Assembly: GCF_963576615.1 (NCBI RefSeq) | Contig: NC_088708.1 | Coordinates: 52,935,196-52,999,195, forward strand | DNA from: Watersipora subatra | Lineage: Eukaryota; Bryozoa; Gymnolaemata; Cheilostomatida; Watersiporidae | Length of the DNA: 64,000 nt | Direction of reading: 5' to 3' | Shown here: one piece after another, positions 1-11,173 of the stretch | How the letters are laid out: the number at the start of each line of letters is the position of its first letter | Numbering within the stretch: the first letter of the stretch is position 1 | Translations under genes and position numbers: made by a program | Notes under the pieces: model-generated | Told to the model about the DNA's origin: nothing | What the model saw: the letters and a program-made list of their open reading frames with translations, nothing else | The model's database searches: none

Positions 1-2619
1 GTAACATGACTTTGACAAAGAGGATGAAGACGGTAAAGTCTGTCTACTAATGTTATAGAGTGAAAGTTACCATTTTGCAAAACTAAAAGATTTAAATCAG
101 CCCTATTGCCAAAGTGGTTTATTGCATTGTATTGAGTGATACTTGTGCGAGAAGTTTGTTTTGAGGTAAAACATACGTATATTAGCAAGTGTCTCAACAG
201 ATATTAAGGATACATCCTAAATATTCTAGAGTGCTCTTGTACCTTACATATGTCCACTAATAGTTGGCTATAATGTCCACTAATAGTTGGCTATAATGTC
301 CACTAATAGTTGGCTCTTATGAAAGCAAGGAAAGCCAACACTAAAGAATATAGAAAAGCTTATAGTTGAACGACTATTTTGGAGCAAGAAACTAACACCA
401 GCCTAAAAAGTATGTGCGTGGTGGGAGCAAGTGTTCATCTAAAGAAAAATATTTGGAAATTAATTCAAGTGACTTACTCTACAGCCAGTACAGATGTTAT
501 TATAGCAGCAGGAAAAGCTGAAATACAGTCAGCAGACTAGTTGAGGAATTACTATGGCATATTATTTAGAAAGTGACGGCTGAGTGAACGTTTCTGCTAA
601 CAAGTTTATTTGTGAAATTCATTTTCAAGGATTTGAAGGCTCAACTTCCAAAACAGATATATATATATTCAATGCTAGTAATGTATATCCTTTAGTGCTA
701 ATTTTGGTATATTTGGTAGCTGAAATAGTAAACAGCCTATGAATAGTTAAATAAACTAACTGCATGTGGAGACTTTTGGTGAATGTTTGAGGAGAGCCAA
801 ATGCTACAAATCAGTCAAAAGAAGGGTACAAACAGCTGAATTTGGCCGAACTTCTAATTCAAAATCAGTAAGGTTAAATAAATTTACAAAAATGTTCAAC
901 TTTTAAAAAGATGCAAGCAAATCAATTTAGGAAGCTAATATTTTGATCTTGATTAATGCTTTATTTGAGTTTTTCACACTACAGCAATAGGTCACTCAAG
1001 AAACTAGATGGTCAATGCAATTCTAGTCACTGAGTAATAATTTATACAAAACAGCATATAATCGAAAGATGTTCAAGCAACTGTGATTGAAAGCCATAAA
1101 AATGCAGAGTCCATAAAAAACTAGCTAGACAGAAGTGCACTAGCTGCATTAGAGTCAGTATCAATTCATCTCTGATCTAAAATCGAAGGATGCAGGAAGC
1201 ATGAAACTTTCTCATCCAGCCAATTGTGCATTCATGATATGAATATCAGCACCAACAAGGTCAAACTACAAAGGTCATTAGTAGCCGAATATAACTTCAA
1301 ATGGCCATGATGGAGTATGCCAAATTTCATATAGAGCTGCTTAGACTAAAGGCTGGTCATGCTTGACAAGATACGCTCTTAGATACACAATTTAGCGATG
1401 TTCACACTTACTTCATGGTGTATCATTTGTTTGTTCTACATAATGCTAACATGTTCACATTGACATTAGTTTCTGTTGTTCTGCAGAAACTTCAATGCAA
1501 AATGGCACATCCGCTTCTACCTATTATACTACAGAATAAACTATTTTCCAACATAACAGCAACATGAGAGGCAGTTGGAAAACCAAAGCTCAGTGCATGT
1601 CAAAGTCGACTTATACAGCAAACTCTCTTTATAAAGCAATCCATTGTGAATAATGATCAGAGTAATAACATGAAGTTGGGTCAAAGCATTTCAGATTATA
1701 TCTTATAACAAGCTAAACAGTGACAAACCTTATACAGTATTAGAATTGAAGAAAACTTTGAACTGGTATAACTTGGAGCTGACATGGAAATGTATTTTTA
1801 GTGGGTCATTGATGAGCTTGTTAAAATAGCGATGATACAAACACTTGTCGTGTGGGCCAGTCTTTATTTGAGCAATTATGTATTCGCTATTTTTTGTCCC
1901 TTCAGAAAATGCATATCGGCTCAGCCTGAGCCACTGCATCCCAAGTATGTTCATTACTTTCAAGTGACTCATCCAAGCTATGTTTAACATTTTGTTGAAG
2001 GTTTCTCTGATAAGCTTCTAAAAGCCTGTTTATCTGTTCTCCCTGTTTATCGACTCACCAAAAGATGAGATCAGCTTATCATATTTGTTGCAATAGTTTT
2101 GGCCAATAGCCAGGTCAAACAATATCCTGAACAACAACATAGATACCATTAGATGGTACTTTTGTTATTTTGATAGATTTTTATCAAACGAGAGAGTGCG
2201 TCTCAATGATAAAAAAACTCATTAGGAAATTTTCTCTCAGGTCCTGTTTAGTCTTCAAAATGGCTCAGTGCTATCAATTGACTTAAGTAAATTACTGTTC
2301 ACAGCAAAAAACAGCCAATCAAGTGGAGTAGCTGTTTGTTAGTCACAAAAAGATATCTGAGCTTGGCTCCTAAGTTTTGGCATAAGGCTGTTATAGGAGG
2401 TATGCTACCTTCCTTTAAGAGTTCATGCAGTCTGTGATCAATCTGGCATGCAGCAGCACTACGAAGCACACTGCGTTGTATTACTTAAGCCAGTGTGCTT
2501 TTGCTGATACTGGCATAATATTGAAAATGCAGCATACAAGTTCCTACTTAGCATTGCTGGCTTTACTTAGTTGGTAAGAGAATAAAACCAAACTCAATCT
2601 GCTTGGTTAAGGAAAATGG
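1..2619. other. Gene-poor left flank, no recognisable gene
   Basis: I see no exon with both good splice sites and a recognisable protein match here. The only open frame of any size (minus strand, about 1730-1990) is short, matches nothing I know and lacks gene-like context. The region is AT-rich and may be decayed repeat, but I could not name a family. A short tandem repeat lies at 252-315. Confidence 0.5.
252..315. repeat. 23-bp tandem repeat, 2.8 copies
   Basis: The unit GTCCACTAATAGTTGGCTA plus TAAT is repeated head to tail almost three times without change. It is a small minisatellite in non-coding sequence. Confidence 0.9.
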
Positions 2620-3092
2620 TAGAGCTCAATGAAATGAATAAAATTATTTTTTAGTGTTAGCAATATAACGAGGATATTGCTGCGCAGCACCAAGCTGCTA
2701 CGATGACACACCAACCTCCCCTTTGCCACCAGCCTTCACCACTACGGCGATACATGCCCACAGCAGAATGCTGTTACCGATCTCACGGCAGTCCCTACTG
2801 CCAACCCGTAAGCAAACCAAATCAGCAGCCTCACTGCTACCCAATGTACTCTCAAGTCCGATCTCCACAGCGCAAATTGCTTGTCAGTAGAAGCACGGCA
2901 ATACAGATGATCAGCTCACTTGCTCTCCCACTGAGCCTTCTGCCAGGCATCTGTTTAACGCCTGCTTATATAGCGAGACCTGTTATTCCCTCAGCTTTCC
3001 TGTGAAAAGCCTTAGCTCTCCATGAAAGCCAGTCCCTTGTTACCGGCTAATCACTAGGAAGCCTCGGATATTTACATAATATCCCACATCTA
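2620..3092 (-). repeat. 3' LTR of the Ty3-like element
   Basis: This block matches 6850-7337 over its full length with about a dozen substitutions and one small indel region near 3003-3020. On the minus strand it begins TAGATGTGGGATATTATG, just after the purine-rich tract. The 100-residue open frame at 2703-3005 on the plus strand recurs in the other LTR and is an LTR artefact. Confidence 0.9.
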
Positions 3093-3441
3093 CCCCAGCT
3101 TCTTACAAAACTCACAAGAAAGATGCATTGGTCTCGAGTGACTAGCACTCATAGTCATCCAAATACGCAGGACGCCGTCGCAAACGCTGCAACCGTCTAG
3201 GCAGTTCAGGCTGCTCAGACAGTCTGTCCGCTTCGACTGCTGGCCTGTCTACGTTAGCCTCGAGTTCGACTTCCTCAGCTGGCAGCTGCGCTCCGTCGCC
3301 TCCTTGATTTTCTGCCGCCTCCTCATCGACCTCACTTATAGGCCCAACAGGCAATACAGGGTCAATAGCCAGCTCCACCGGCAGCATATTGATGGCATCC
3401 GTCTCCGGAAAGTGGTTGCCACCTATACCCGATGATCTAGG

Positions 3442-3723
3442 TCAAATGTCACTGACAAGTCCATGGCTGACATGGCCAGTACCTATGTCGTTGCCATAGC
3501 GCCGTTGCCTGACATCCCTTACATGCCTAGGCATGCCATCCAAACACACTGCGTGCTTGGAGACCACACTGGTAACCTGACCTAGCGTCCACTGTTTTGT
3601 GCAAGATGGGGGGTATGGTTTTACCCACACCTCATCACCCATACTAAAACAGCTCTCGACATCTTCCTCAGATGCCTTACTGTTGATATTAAAGGGCACT
3701 TGCCATTGGCATCGAAATAGCAC
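3442..3723 (-). pseudogene. Integrase C-terminal region fragment
   Basis: The open frame contains a small beta-barrel-like stretch with the pattern GDEVWVKPYPPS, followed by WTLGQVTSVVSKHAV. This is typical of the integrase C-terminal DNA-binding region of Ty3/gypsy elements, downstream of the catalytic core. It is separated from the core at 3901-4539 by a frame change and stops. An acidic, low-complexity tail frame follows towards the 3' LTR (about 3142-3387). It cannot function alone. Confidence 0.65.
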
Positions 3724-3900
3724 ATTCGAAGGAACAGAGGTCTCCTCCGTCTCCTTTCGAGGCGTTACATTATACCGAAAAGTCGCCTCCTCCGGGGTGA
3801 TCCCACCCCTTTCGGCAATCCTCTTGATTGTCCGATGATTTCTCTCAATTATTCCATTACCGCCAAGGGCGTAGGCGGCTCGAAAACGAAGAAAAATTCC

Positions 3901-4539
3901 CTACCTGTCAGCAAACTGATGAGCAGCTGCTGACCTGAACGCCGCTGAGTTGTCCAGCAACAACTCATAACACGGCCCGCGCTCAACCATGATGCTACAC
4001 AGCTGAGTCACTATCTGGGCTGCAGACTCAGTTTTCAGCCTACACCAGATGGCAAACCGTGACAGGCCACAGTCCAACATTGACAGAAAAGGACTGTCAC
4101 CATAATGAGTCACATCAATAGCAACTTGGCACCAGTTCTCTTCTACGGCCAAATCTCCAGCGGGCACAATACTCTCGCCCCGCAGTGCAGGGTCGATGCA
4201 CTGGCATGCCTCGCACCCAGCCAGGTTAGTCTTTACTTGTTCCCATGACAGATCTTTACGAATCTGTTGTGCAAGGTAAAGCGTCCTGTCAACCCCCAAA
4301 TGGTGCGGCAAATGTGCTGCCCAAATGGCGTCTTCAGGACTTTCGCCACTGACAATCGCAGCTGACACCTCAGCTGCTTCACAGGCAGCCTCTCGGTACT
4401 CTAGCCAACGCTTTTGTACCCTGGTCATCCGATCAGCTTTATTCTCTACGGAAAGAACAAAGTGAACAGAAACAGCAAGTTCATACTCGGCTATAGTGTC
4501 ACGGATTACCCCCAAACGACGCTTCACAAGCATCTCCAC
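3901..4539 (-). pseudogene. Integrase zinc-binding and catalytic core, broken
   Basis: The frame shows an N-terminal HHCC-type zinc-binding region (HHLGVDRTLYLAQQI, then CEACQC) followed by the start of an RNase H-fold catalytic core. The first catalytic aspartate is in DVTHYGDSP and the second in LLLDNSAAF. The reading frame ends at 3901, before the conserved glutamate of the D,D-35-E triad would be expected; the remainder is out of frame further left. It is part of the pol of the surrounding retroelement and is inactive as it stands. Confidence 0.8.
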
Positions 4540-4563
4540 AACACCCTTTGTTCGGACGCAGTT

Positions 4564-4821
4564 TCATCCATCAAAGGTGTTGGTCAACCAGTTAACAACT
4601 GTAAGCGAATCAATGGCCAACGTGAAAGCTTTGAACTCCCACGCAATTGCCAAATGGATCCTCCAACTAACTGCCTCCAACTCAGCATCATTAATGTGCT
4701 GATGATCAGACTCTTTTCGGAGCCATGAAGCATCCTCCACAATGTCGCCATCGACCTCCAAGGCCACCCCCATGCCAAGCGAGCTTGTATCAGTCCACAC
4801 TTTGGAGTTTGGAGGGTTCAC
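4564..4821 (-). pseudogene. Retroelement RNase H fragment
   Basis: The frame begins near VWTDTSSLGMGVAL, which carries the first RNase H acidic residue. ELEAVSW supplies the conserved glutamate and AIDSLTVVNWL the next aspartate. This is the classic RNase H1 fold signature of LTR retroelements, lying between RT (4871-5575) and integrase (3901-4539). It is separated from both by stops or frame changes, so it is a decayed domain. Confidence 0.8.
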
Positions 4822-4870
4822 CTTCTAAACTCCTTTGACTGGGTCCTCACGGCGGGCTCTTGCCAAAACC

Positions 4871-5575
4871 TCACCAGCCAGACTGCCGACTGTCTTCATG
4901 ACAGGAGAGTCCCAAGCTCCACTGCAGCCCAGCCGTTTTAAGAAACTGCATTGTGGGCGCAGCCACCCTGCCACAGGGTAGTGGCCAACCAGTCGGCCAC
5001 ATCAAAAATAACTCTCTCTTCGTGAGCGCTGACGGCTCAAAATTGTACTCAGAAATAGCTGTTCGCCTTGAAATCTGCAGATGCCCGCTGGAATCTTTCT
5101 GCAAAGCAACACCCAGCAACCGGCCTCTATCTAAAGCCTCAGGCTCATTTGTCTCGAGCCCATACCTATCCAAGTGGTCTCTCAACTCTTGAGCACTCAG
5201 TATGGACTCCTGAACCACTATGTCATCAATATGGTGATCAGTACCACGATGAACACGTTTGTCCATTGACAGAACTTTTTTAAGGATTGAGGTCATGATC
5301 CTTATTGCACATGACAGGCCAAAACCCAGTCGAGTTAAGGCATAGTGCACGCCCTTGTACCTCACGACCTGGTACTTCAACAGGTCCTTGGAAATGTGGA
5401 TCTGCAGGTATGCGGACTTAAGGTCTACCACCTTTAGCTCGTCCCGCAGCTGCCGCCATTTCCTAATCTTACCAGCGCACACCACCATGCCATCACCAGT
5501 ATGACACTCGACAAATGCATTCAGCTTATGATCATCCACGACTGGGCGCACTTTGTCTTTTGTCGACTGAACCAC
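4871..5575 (-). pseudogene. Reverse transcriptase domain, broken
   Basis: Finger and palm motifs are clear: KVRPVVDDHKLN, then VVDLKSAYLQI with the first catalytic aspartate, then TRLGFGLS, then HHIDDIVV. The last is the YxDD box with tyrosine replaced by histidine. The wording of these motifs fits a Ty3/gypsy-like family common in invertebrates. The upstream linker to protease (about 5620-6072) is in other frames. Only one decayed copy is present, and no intact polyprotein can be read. Confidence 0.85.
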
Positions 5576-6084
5576 TGCCAGCAGTGGAATGATGCCTTTT
5601 ACAGGCCCGTGCCACCGCTTCAGCCAGCCTTTCGAGATCCAGGTCTGTAGTTCGGCGCAACAGCGCTCTCACACCGAAGTGCCTGAATACATTTACACTC
5701 AGAGATCCTGGTCTGGAGGCTGTTAGGCAGCTCCCCAGACCACCGCCAACTAACCGTCCAATGACTTTTAGCAAATTGGGCGATAAAATCTGGGTCCTCA
5801 ACCCGCAGAAGGCCCGTACTGCCGCAAGTTGATGGCCCAAAGTCATCCACAGCCTTGCTGGCTGCATTAACAGTGAGCTCTCTTCGAGAAACCCCATAGC
5901 ATTCTTCTCGATGAGGTTTCTCCCACAGGCCACTGTATTTCGAATCTACACCTCTCCCAACAGTGACACAACCCATATGATCGATGACATCACCGTTAAG
6001 AAGGCAGCCGACCCCGAGATTCCTTAACTCACTCATTACTGGCACAGTAACACGAAAGCATTGTCCATACAAACCAATAATTAC

Positions 6085-6402
6085 TCAACATCGGCTTCTC
6101 ATGTGAGAAACTTTGCCATCAGCCATTAGCAAGGGCTGGCCTGGCCTAATAGGAAGCCCCACCACCACCTGTGGACTCACCAATGTCCGCTCGCTTCCTG
6201 TGTCTACAAGACACATGAAATGACGACCGTTGATAATGGCCTGAACAACTGGCATGCGACTACTACACAGAGCCCTACCAGTTGCCCGGATAGTACCAAA
6301 CTGTCCGACCGCACGCATGTACCAATTCGTGTTACTCAATTTCCATTGAAGACGATGCGCCGCCCCTGTCTGCGCCCTCCTCGTGAAAACTCGATCCACC
6401 AC
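6085..6402 (-). pseudogene. Retroelement aspartic protease fragment
   Basis: The frame holds a retropepsin active-site motif (CLVDTGSERTLV), with the catalytic Asp-Thr-Gly followed by the usual hydrophobic strand. It lies between the gag zinc knuckles and the RT, as expected for gag-pro-pol order. The frame breaks at its C-terminal side around 6085, and pol continues in another frame. Confidence 0.75.
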
Positions 6403-6409
6403 TAGCAGA

Positions 6410-6850
6410 CCTGGCAGCTAAATCATCACGAGCTCGCTGTCTAGGACAGCTAGCGATGAGGTGCTCAGTGCTGCCATACCTGAAGCAACCTCTTTTGGCA
6501 GAAGCCTCCATTGACTTCTTTCCTGCGATGCTCTTACGCCCAAGTCTGTTCTGTTGACAGGCTTTTTGACGGTGAATTCCACCACACCGAAAACAGCCGG
6601 AACTGTTTCCCTGATGCTTAGAAACAGCAGCGAGACCTCATGTCGAGTCGCTACGAACACGAGCTTCCGCAGCTCTCCGCGAAACCAAGCAATCTCGCAC
6701 ACGGGCCAGCGCTGACCCAAATTCGGCAGTGTATGCATGTTCGTGCGCAATGGCCCACTCATAAACAGAAGATGGGAGCCCCTCGTAAAACTTGACTAAA
6801 AAGCCAAGATCATGCGAGGACATCCCCAGTCTCTTAGAGAGAGACTCAGT
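6410..6850 (-). pseudogene. Gag C-terminal fragment with zinc knuckles
   Basis: Two zinc-knuckle-like motifs are readable on the minus strand. One is CFRCGGIHRQKAC (CX2CX3HX4C, one residue shorter than usual). The second is CFRYGSTEHLIASC, where the second cysteine is tyrosine. They lie in different frames. A further stretch of gag-like helical sequence (about 6638-6850) runs directly into the 5' LTR, so the N-terminal half of gag, the leader and the primer-binding site appear to be missing. Confidence 0.65.
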
Positions 6851-7337
6851 AGAGCTCAATGAAATGAATAAAATTATTTTCTAGTGTTAGCAATATAACG
6901 AGGATATTGCTGCGCAGCACCAAGCTGCTACGATGACACACCAACCTCCCCTTTGCCACCAGCCTTCACCACTACGGCGATACACACCCACAGCAGAATG
7001 CTGTTACCGATCTCACGGCAGTCCCTACTGCCAACCCATAAGCAAACCAAATCAGCAGCCTCACTGTTACCCAATGTACTCTCAAGTCCGATCTCCACAG
7101 CGCAAATTGCTTGTCAGTAGAAGCACGGCAATACAGATGATCAGCTCACTTGCTCTCCTGCTGAGCATTCTGCCAGGCATCTGTTTAACGCCTGCTTATA
7201 TAGCGAGACCTGTTAGTCCCTCAGCTTTCCTGTAAAAAGCTAGCTTTTCAAAGCCCAGGCTCTCCATGAAAGCCAGTCCCTTGTTACCGGCTAAAAACTA
7301 AGAAGCCTCAGATATTTACATAATATCCCACATCTAC
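6850..7337 (-). repeat. 5' LTR of the Ty3-like element
   Basis: It is a direct repeat of 2620-3092. It differs by scattered substitutions and a short insertion near 7233-7255 containing a small AGCTAGCT-type palindrome. On the minus strand it is followed immediately by gag sequence, with no recognisable tRNA primer-binding site. Confidence 0.9.
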
Positions 7338-7785
7338 TCGACTAAGCAAAACGTTATTTTACATGAATGGCCTGCAAACAAATAAACCCAAAAATACAAT
7401 TGTTCAGAGTGAACTAGTGTGCAGTACAGACAAGACATACCCACAAGAGCGAACGCACTAAAAAGGCCAACCAAACATTTGCATGATTTTTTAAGCTCCT
7501 GATTTTGGTCACATGATGTATGCAGTCATGCAGAAGGCAAAACGCTCAGCAAGTTGCTACCAAACTGGTAGGATATGTATGCAAGGTCTGACAACCAGCA
7601 TCATCATTTTATTATACTTTTTAGATATTCTACCTAGTAAAAACAATTGCAATTTACATATCAAAAACGCATGTTTATACAAATCAATACGCTCGACATT
7701 AATGCTATGTATAAAATGCTCGAAAATGAAAATTTTGACAGCTTCATTCGAAAGATCCAACAAGATAATTGGATAGTATGCAACC

Positions 7786-7973
7786 ATACCTGCCAACTCT
7801 CACGCATTGGGCGTGAGACTCGCGCAATCACCCCAAAGAAAAAATGAAAATGCGTGAGAAATGCGTGAAATTTTTTCCCCAATTTCCACAATTTTATATA
7901 TACGATCATTGATACATCAATTGCCCCAAAAACCAAATTTCACGCATTGCCCCACTCTTGGGTTGGCAGGTCT
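7786..7973. mobile_element. 188-bp MITE with 10-bp target duplication
   Basis: The ends are inverted: ATACCTGCCAAC at the left and GTTGGCAGGTCT at the right. Inside each end lie related CACGCATTG and CACGCATTG-like blocks in inverted context. The sequence GTATGCAACC occurs immediately on both sides (7776-7785 and 7974-7983), which looks like a target-site duplication. No coding capacity is present. A 9-10 bp duplication points to a Mutator-like (MULE) origin, but that is an inference from the duplication length alone. Confidence 0.75.
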
Positions 7974-8681
7974 GTATGCAACCCAAATACTTTCGTATTT
8001 GCAACACACGCGTACTCATGCTGCACTAAAATAAATTTGTTGTTGAACGGGGTGTAGATATCTGTTCGTCCGTGCACGCTAATCAACATTGTTTGATAAT
8101 GAAAATACTGTATATGCTTTTTCCAGCGAGAAAACAGACAGGATTTTTTAGTCTGACAACAAATGGATTGGAAGAAATAGCTGTCTGACACATCACCAGT
8201 TGCGATATCAAGTTGCATTTACGAGTCGGGTGTTATGTTCAAGAAACGTGAACTATTCACTATACTAATGTCAAGGTGATAATCGCATTTGCAATTTTTC
8301 ATCAGCTCCACATGCTTCTCTCAAGAGCTTATTAGGTATAAACACAAATATTTTTATCAACTGTTAATTGTAATTCTCTACGTTATCTACTAGACTTTGG
8401 TAAAAATATTTTCATAGTATGCTCTAAACTACGAGTGTTTTCTACACCAATGAGTAAACTTAGTCGCCTTAAATGTTCTTAGTGGTCCTTTGTCTTTATT
8501 ATTAAAACCAGCCGTCTACACTTTTTAGGCTCTTGAATTGGAGTAGGGAGCTTTCCGTGATAAATAAAGTTTTTTACACGTGTCCATTAGTACAATCAAC
8601 TTAAAATCTAGTCCACTTGCAAAATCAAATGTCTAGTTTTTCATATCCGATGTATATACAGTGCTTAATCTGTTCTAGTCA

Positions 8682-8717
8682 TAGACCTATTAACTATACT
8701 TATAGTTAATAGGTCTA
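8682..8717. repeat. 36-bp perfect palindrome
   Basis: A 17-bp arm (TAGACCTATTAACTATA) is followed by a 2-bp centre and its exact reverse complement. It is in intergenic DNA with no nearby gene start. Confidence 0.9.
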
Positions 8718-9036
8718 TAGTTCTACTCCATCCCTTACTTAGTTGCTTTGCATGTATGTTATACCCTATCCACTACTCATACTCAATGCAAAGTGGATAA
8801 GTACACTACTCTTTTTTCAGTATTAGTGAGGTCAATAGAATTCTGTATTATCACGCTAACCTCCATAAACACAATATACATGTACAATCAAATGCTTACT
8901 TTTGTTTGTTTGTCTAATACGTAAATGCTAAAGTAACTTAAATGATTAAAAAACCAGCAATGAAATATTTCCATTCAATATTGAAAACCATAACTAAAAT
9001 GGGTCACTTGAAACCAATTATTTTTATTTTCATCTA

Positions 9037-10291
9037 CCCTAGGACACTTATATTTCGCTAGTATTTAGTTTCGTGAGTAGCACACAGAGTAAAATTTCGC
9101 TGCAACTTAATTTCGTGGCACTGATGAGTGCGAAAATATAGTGGTGTGAAAATAAATGCTGTGAAAATAAATGCAGTGGAAAAAAAATTACATTCCTCAA
9201 GTCCAGTTCACCAATAAGAAAAAAATTCAATTTGGGAATAGTTCGTATTTGTAAACCACAGGTTGAAATGTGTGGGTGAGATCGACAATTCAATTTGATC
9301 ACTTGCTGCCATTTGTTTCTTAGACTATCAATGACGTCTAGGTCCCTCCCGCCGTGACTTTCACACTCGAATCCCAAGAAGAAGATAATAGATAGGTAAC
9401 AACCAACTTCACAACCAAAACTGTATAACCCTTACGCTGCCATAAACGCATTTATGCGTTTTCTAGGGGCCACTGACATAAACGCATTTTCTGAATTTCT
9501 CAGCAATTGTCTGGTAACCTGATTTTATTATTTGTTGACTACATAACCCACGGTCTTTAAGTGTTTTATGAAATTGACTGTGTTGTCCGAAGATTTCTCT
9601 ATAAAATCAGCCTAAAACAACGAAGCAATTTTAAACTTTTGTTTGAGAATTTCTAATCTAAAAACGAACATTTTTCTATGAGTTCATTAACTACCCCGCG
9701 CGAGTCATAAAACAGGTAATTAGTTGTTGATGACATAATAGCCAGTTTAGATTTTCGTGATTATACAGATAATTAAAGTAGAACTTGAAAAATACTGTAT
9801 ACATATCATGAAGCAATATCGGCAATTTCGGTAAAATGGCTGGCACTAGGCCGGTAACGAATTTGTACATGATTGGCAGTGAAAGAGATAATGTGGTTGG
9901 ACCTGATGAGGGTTGATATTGTTTTTGGATGGTAATAAAATTCATCACTGCAATAATTATTCTTCAATTTTACGACTTCACCTACCAGACTTTCATCCTC
10001 ATCAGTTACAAATTCGGTGACTAAACTGATATTGCTTTGCCATGCTGCTCAGTTGGTGTATTAGCTATAATGAGTTTACCAGAAATTTCCCATTTATCCT
10101 AACCACAGACGAAAGTTGCCTGCATTTCTAATATTACGATTTTATTGTGGATATCAATGAACAAAGCTATTTAACTTCGCGTTTTCGCTCGTTCGTTATG
10201 ATAGTTTAGTTTCGCTCATTAAATTTTTGCGAGAGGATTACACCGCGGAAACGCGAAAGTTAGATGCCGCGAATACATAAGTGTCCTAGGG
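9037..10291. mobile_element. Non-autonomous TIR transposon with TA flanks
   Basis: The left end CCCTAGGACACTTAT and the right end ATAAGTGTCCTAGGG are exact inverted repeats. Each is flanked by TA (9035-9036 and 10292-10293), consistent with a TA target duplication of Tc1/mariner type. Blocks of TTTCGC/GCGAAA lie just inside both ends. The interior, about 1.2 kb, has no transposase-like frame, so this is a non-autonomous copy. It contains a repeated CATAAACGCAT motif near 9440-9490. Confidence 0.75.
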
Positions 10292-10293
10292 TA

Positions 10294-11173
10294 CATTAGA
10301 TCACTTATGCTATCATGTTTTTAAAAGTTGTAGATGATGCACTTGAAAATTGCTAAAAAATTAGTGGCAGTGTGTTAAAGGCGTTGGTTTATTGATTATG
10401 TGCATGGTTAATGGCAGATCTTTGATTTAAGTTCTCTAATAGTTTGTGATAGAAAGCTGTTGTGATAAGCAGATTTTTTGGCATATATTGTCTGTGTTTC
10501 TCCGTTGACCATAGCTCTGGTGGAAACCATAGATGCTGTTCAGTCTTGTATCAGATCATCATATGAACTTGACAGTGCAGTGTGTTTCTCCTTGTTAGAT
10601 AGAATACAAAGTCGGAGTGTGTGTCTTCTTTTGTCTTTCAGCAAATGTGTCAATTCCAAGTTTTTTACGTGCAGCAGATACACTTTCTTTTCCTTGTACG
10701 TTAAATATATATCTGATGGCCTTTCATATACAGGCTTGTTAATTGCTGTAGTCCATACTGATAATACATGTACAACATGTGGTCTACGCAGTTTAGTGTA
10801 AGCCAGAAGCCATACAATTTTGGGAGCATGGTGAAGACCCTGTGTGATCATTTCTAGTTGGCGATTGGCATGTCATTACTAGTACCATTTTGTGCAGAAT
10901 TTGCTACTGATCTCATTCTATTATGAGTTTATAAAGGTCAAACATGATGAATGTCAAAGTGGCGGTCTATAAGAGGTGGCATTCAATTAAAGAGTGCCGC
11001 TGTATTTTTCAACCCTTTTATAGTCACGTTCTATTAGATGTGGCATTCAAATAAAGGTGGGACTTTAATTGACGTTTTACGGTAACGGGTAGACAAATTC
11101 ATTTTGATATATCAAGTAATTCTCTTTTCTTTTTAGAACAGTCGACCCTCATTAAAATAGACTAATAGTTTAA
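10294..11173. other. Intergenic, nothing recognised
   Basis: Overlapping open frames on both strands around 10478-10851 have no recognisable domain or splice context. I see no repeat or gene that can be supported. Confidence 0.5.

Larger units (their letters stand above)
2620..7337 (-). mobile_element. Degenerate Ty3/gypsy-like LTR retrotransposon
   Basis: Two direct repeats of about 480 bp (2620-3092 and 6850-7337) bracket a 3.76-kb interior. Read on the minus strand, the interior holds pieces of gag with zinc knuckles, an aspartic protease, reverse transcriptase, RNase H, integrase and an integrase C-terminal region, in that order. RT before RNase H before integrase is the Ty3/gypsy (Metaviridae) arrangement, although BEL elements share it. 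The pol pieces lie in different frames separated by stops, so the copy cannot make a polyprotein. The gag part begins abruptly next to the 5' LTR, so leader and N-terminal gag appear deleted. A purine-rich run (AAGAAGCTGGGG on the minus strand, about 3093-3104) sits beside the 3' LTR and fits a polypurine tract. I found no matching target-site duplication. Confidence 0.9.
7338..9034. other. Intergenic, no gene; holds a MITE and a palindrome
   Basis: Apart from the 188-bp element at 7786-7973 and the 36-bp palindrome at 8682-8717, I see no coding evidence. The open frames here are short, AT-driven and overlap on both strands. Confidence 0.6.

Noticed and set aside
2703-3005. 100-residue open frame, plus strand (and its twin at 6933-7235)
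   Set aside because: Both lie inside the two LTRs and are identical because the LTRs are; there is no recognisable domain and they run opposite to the element's coding strand.
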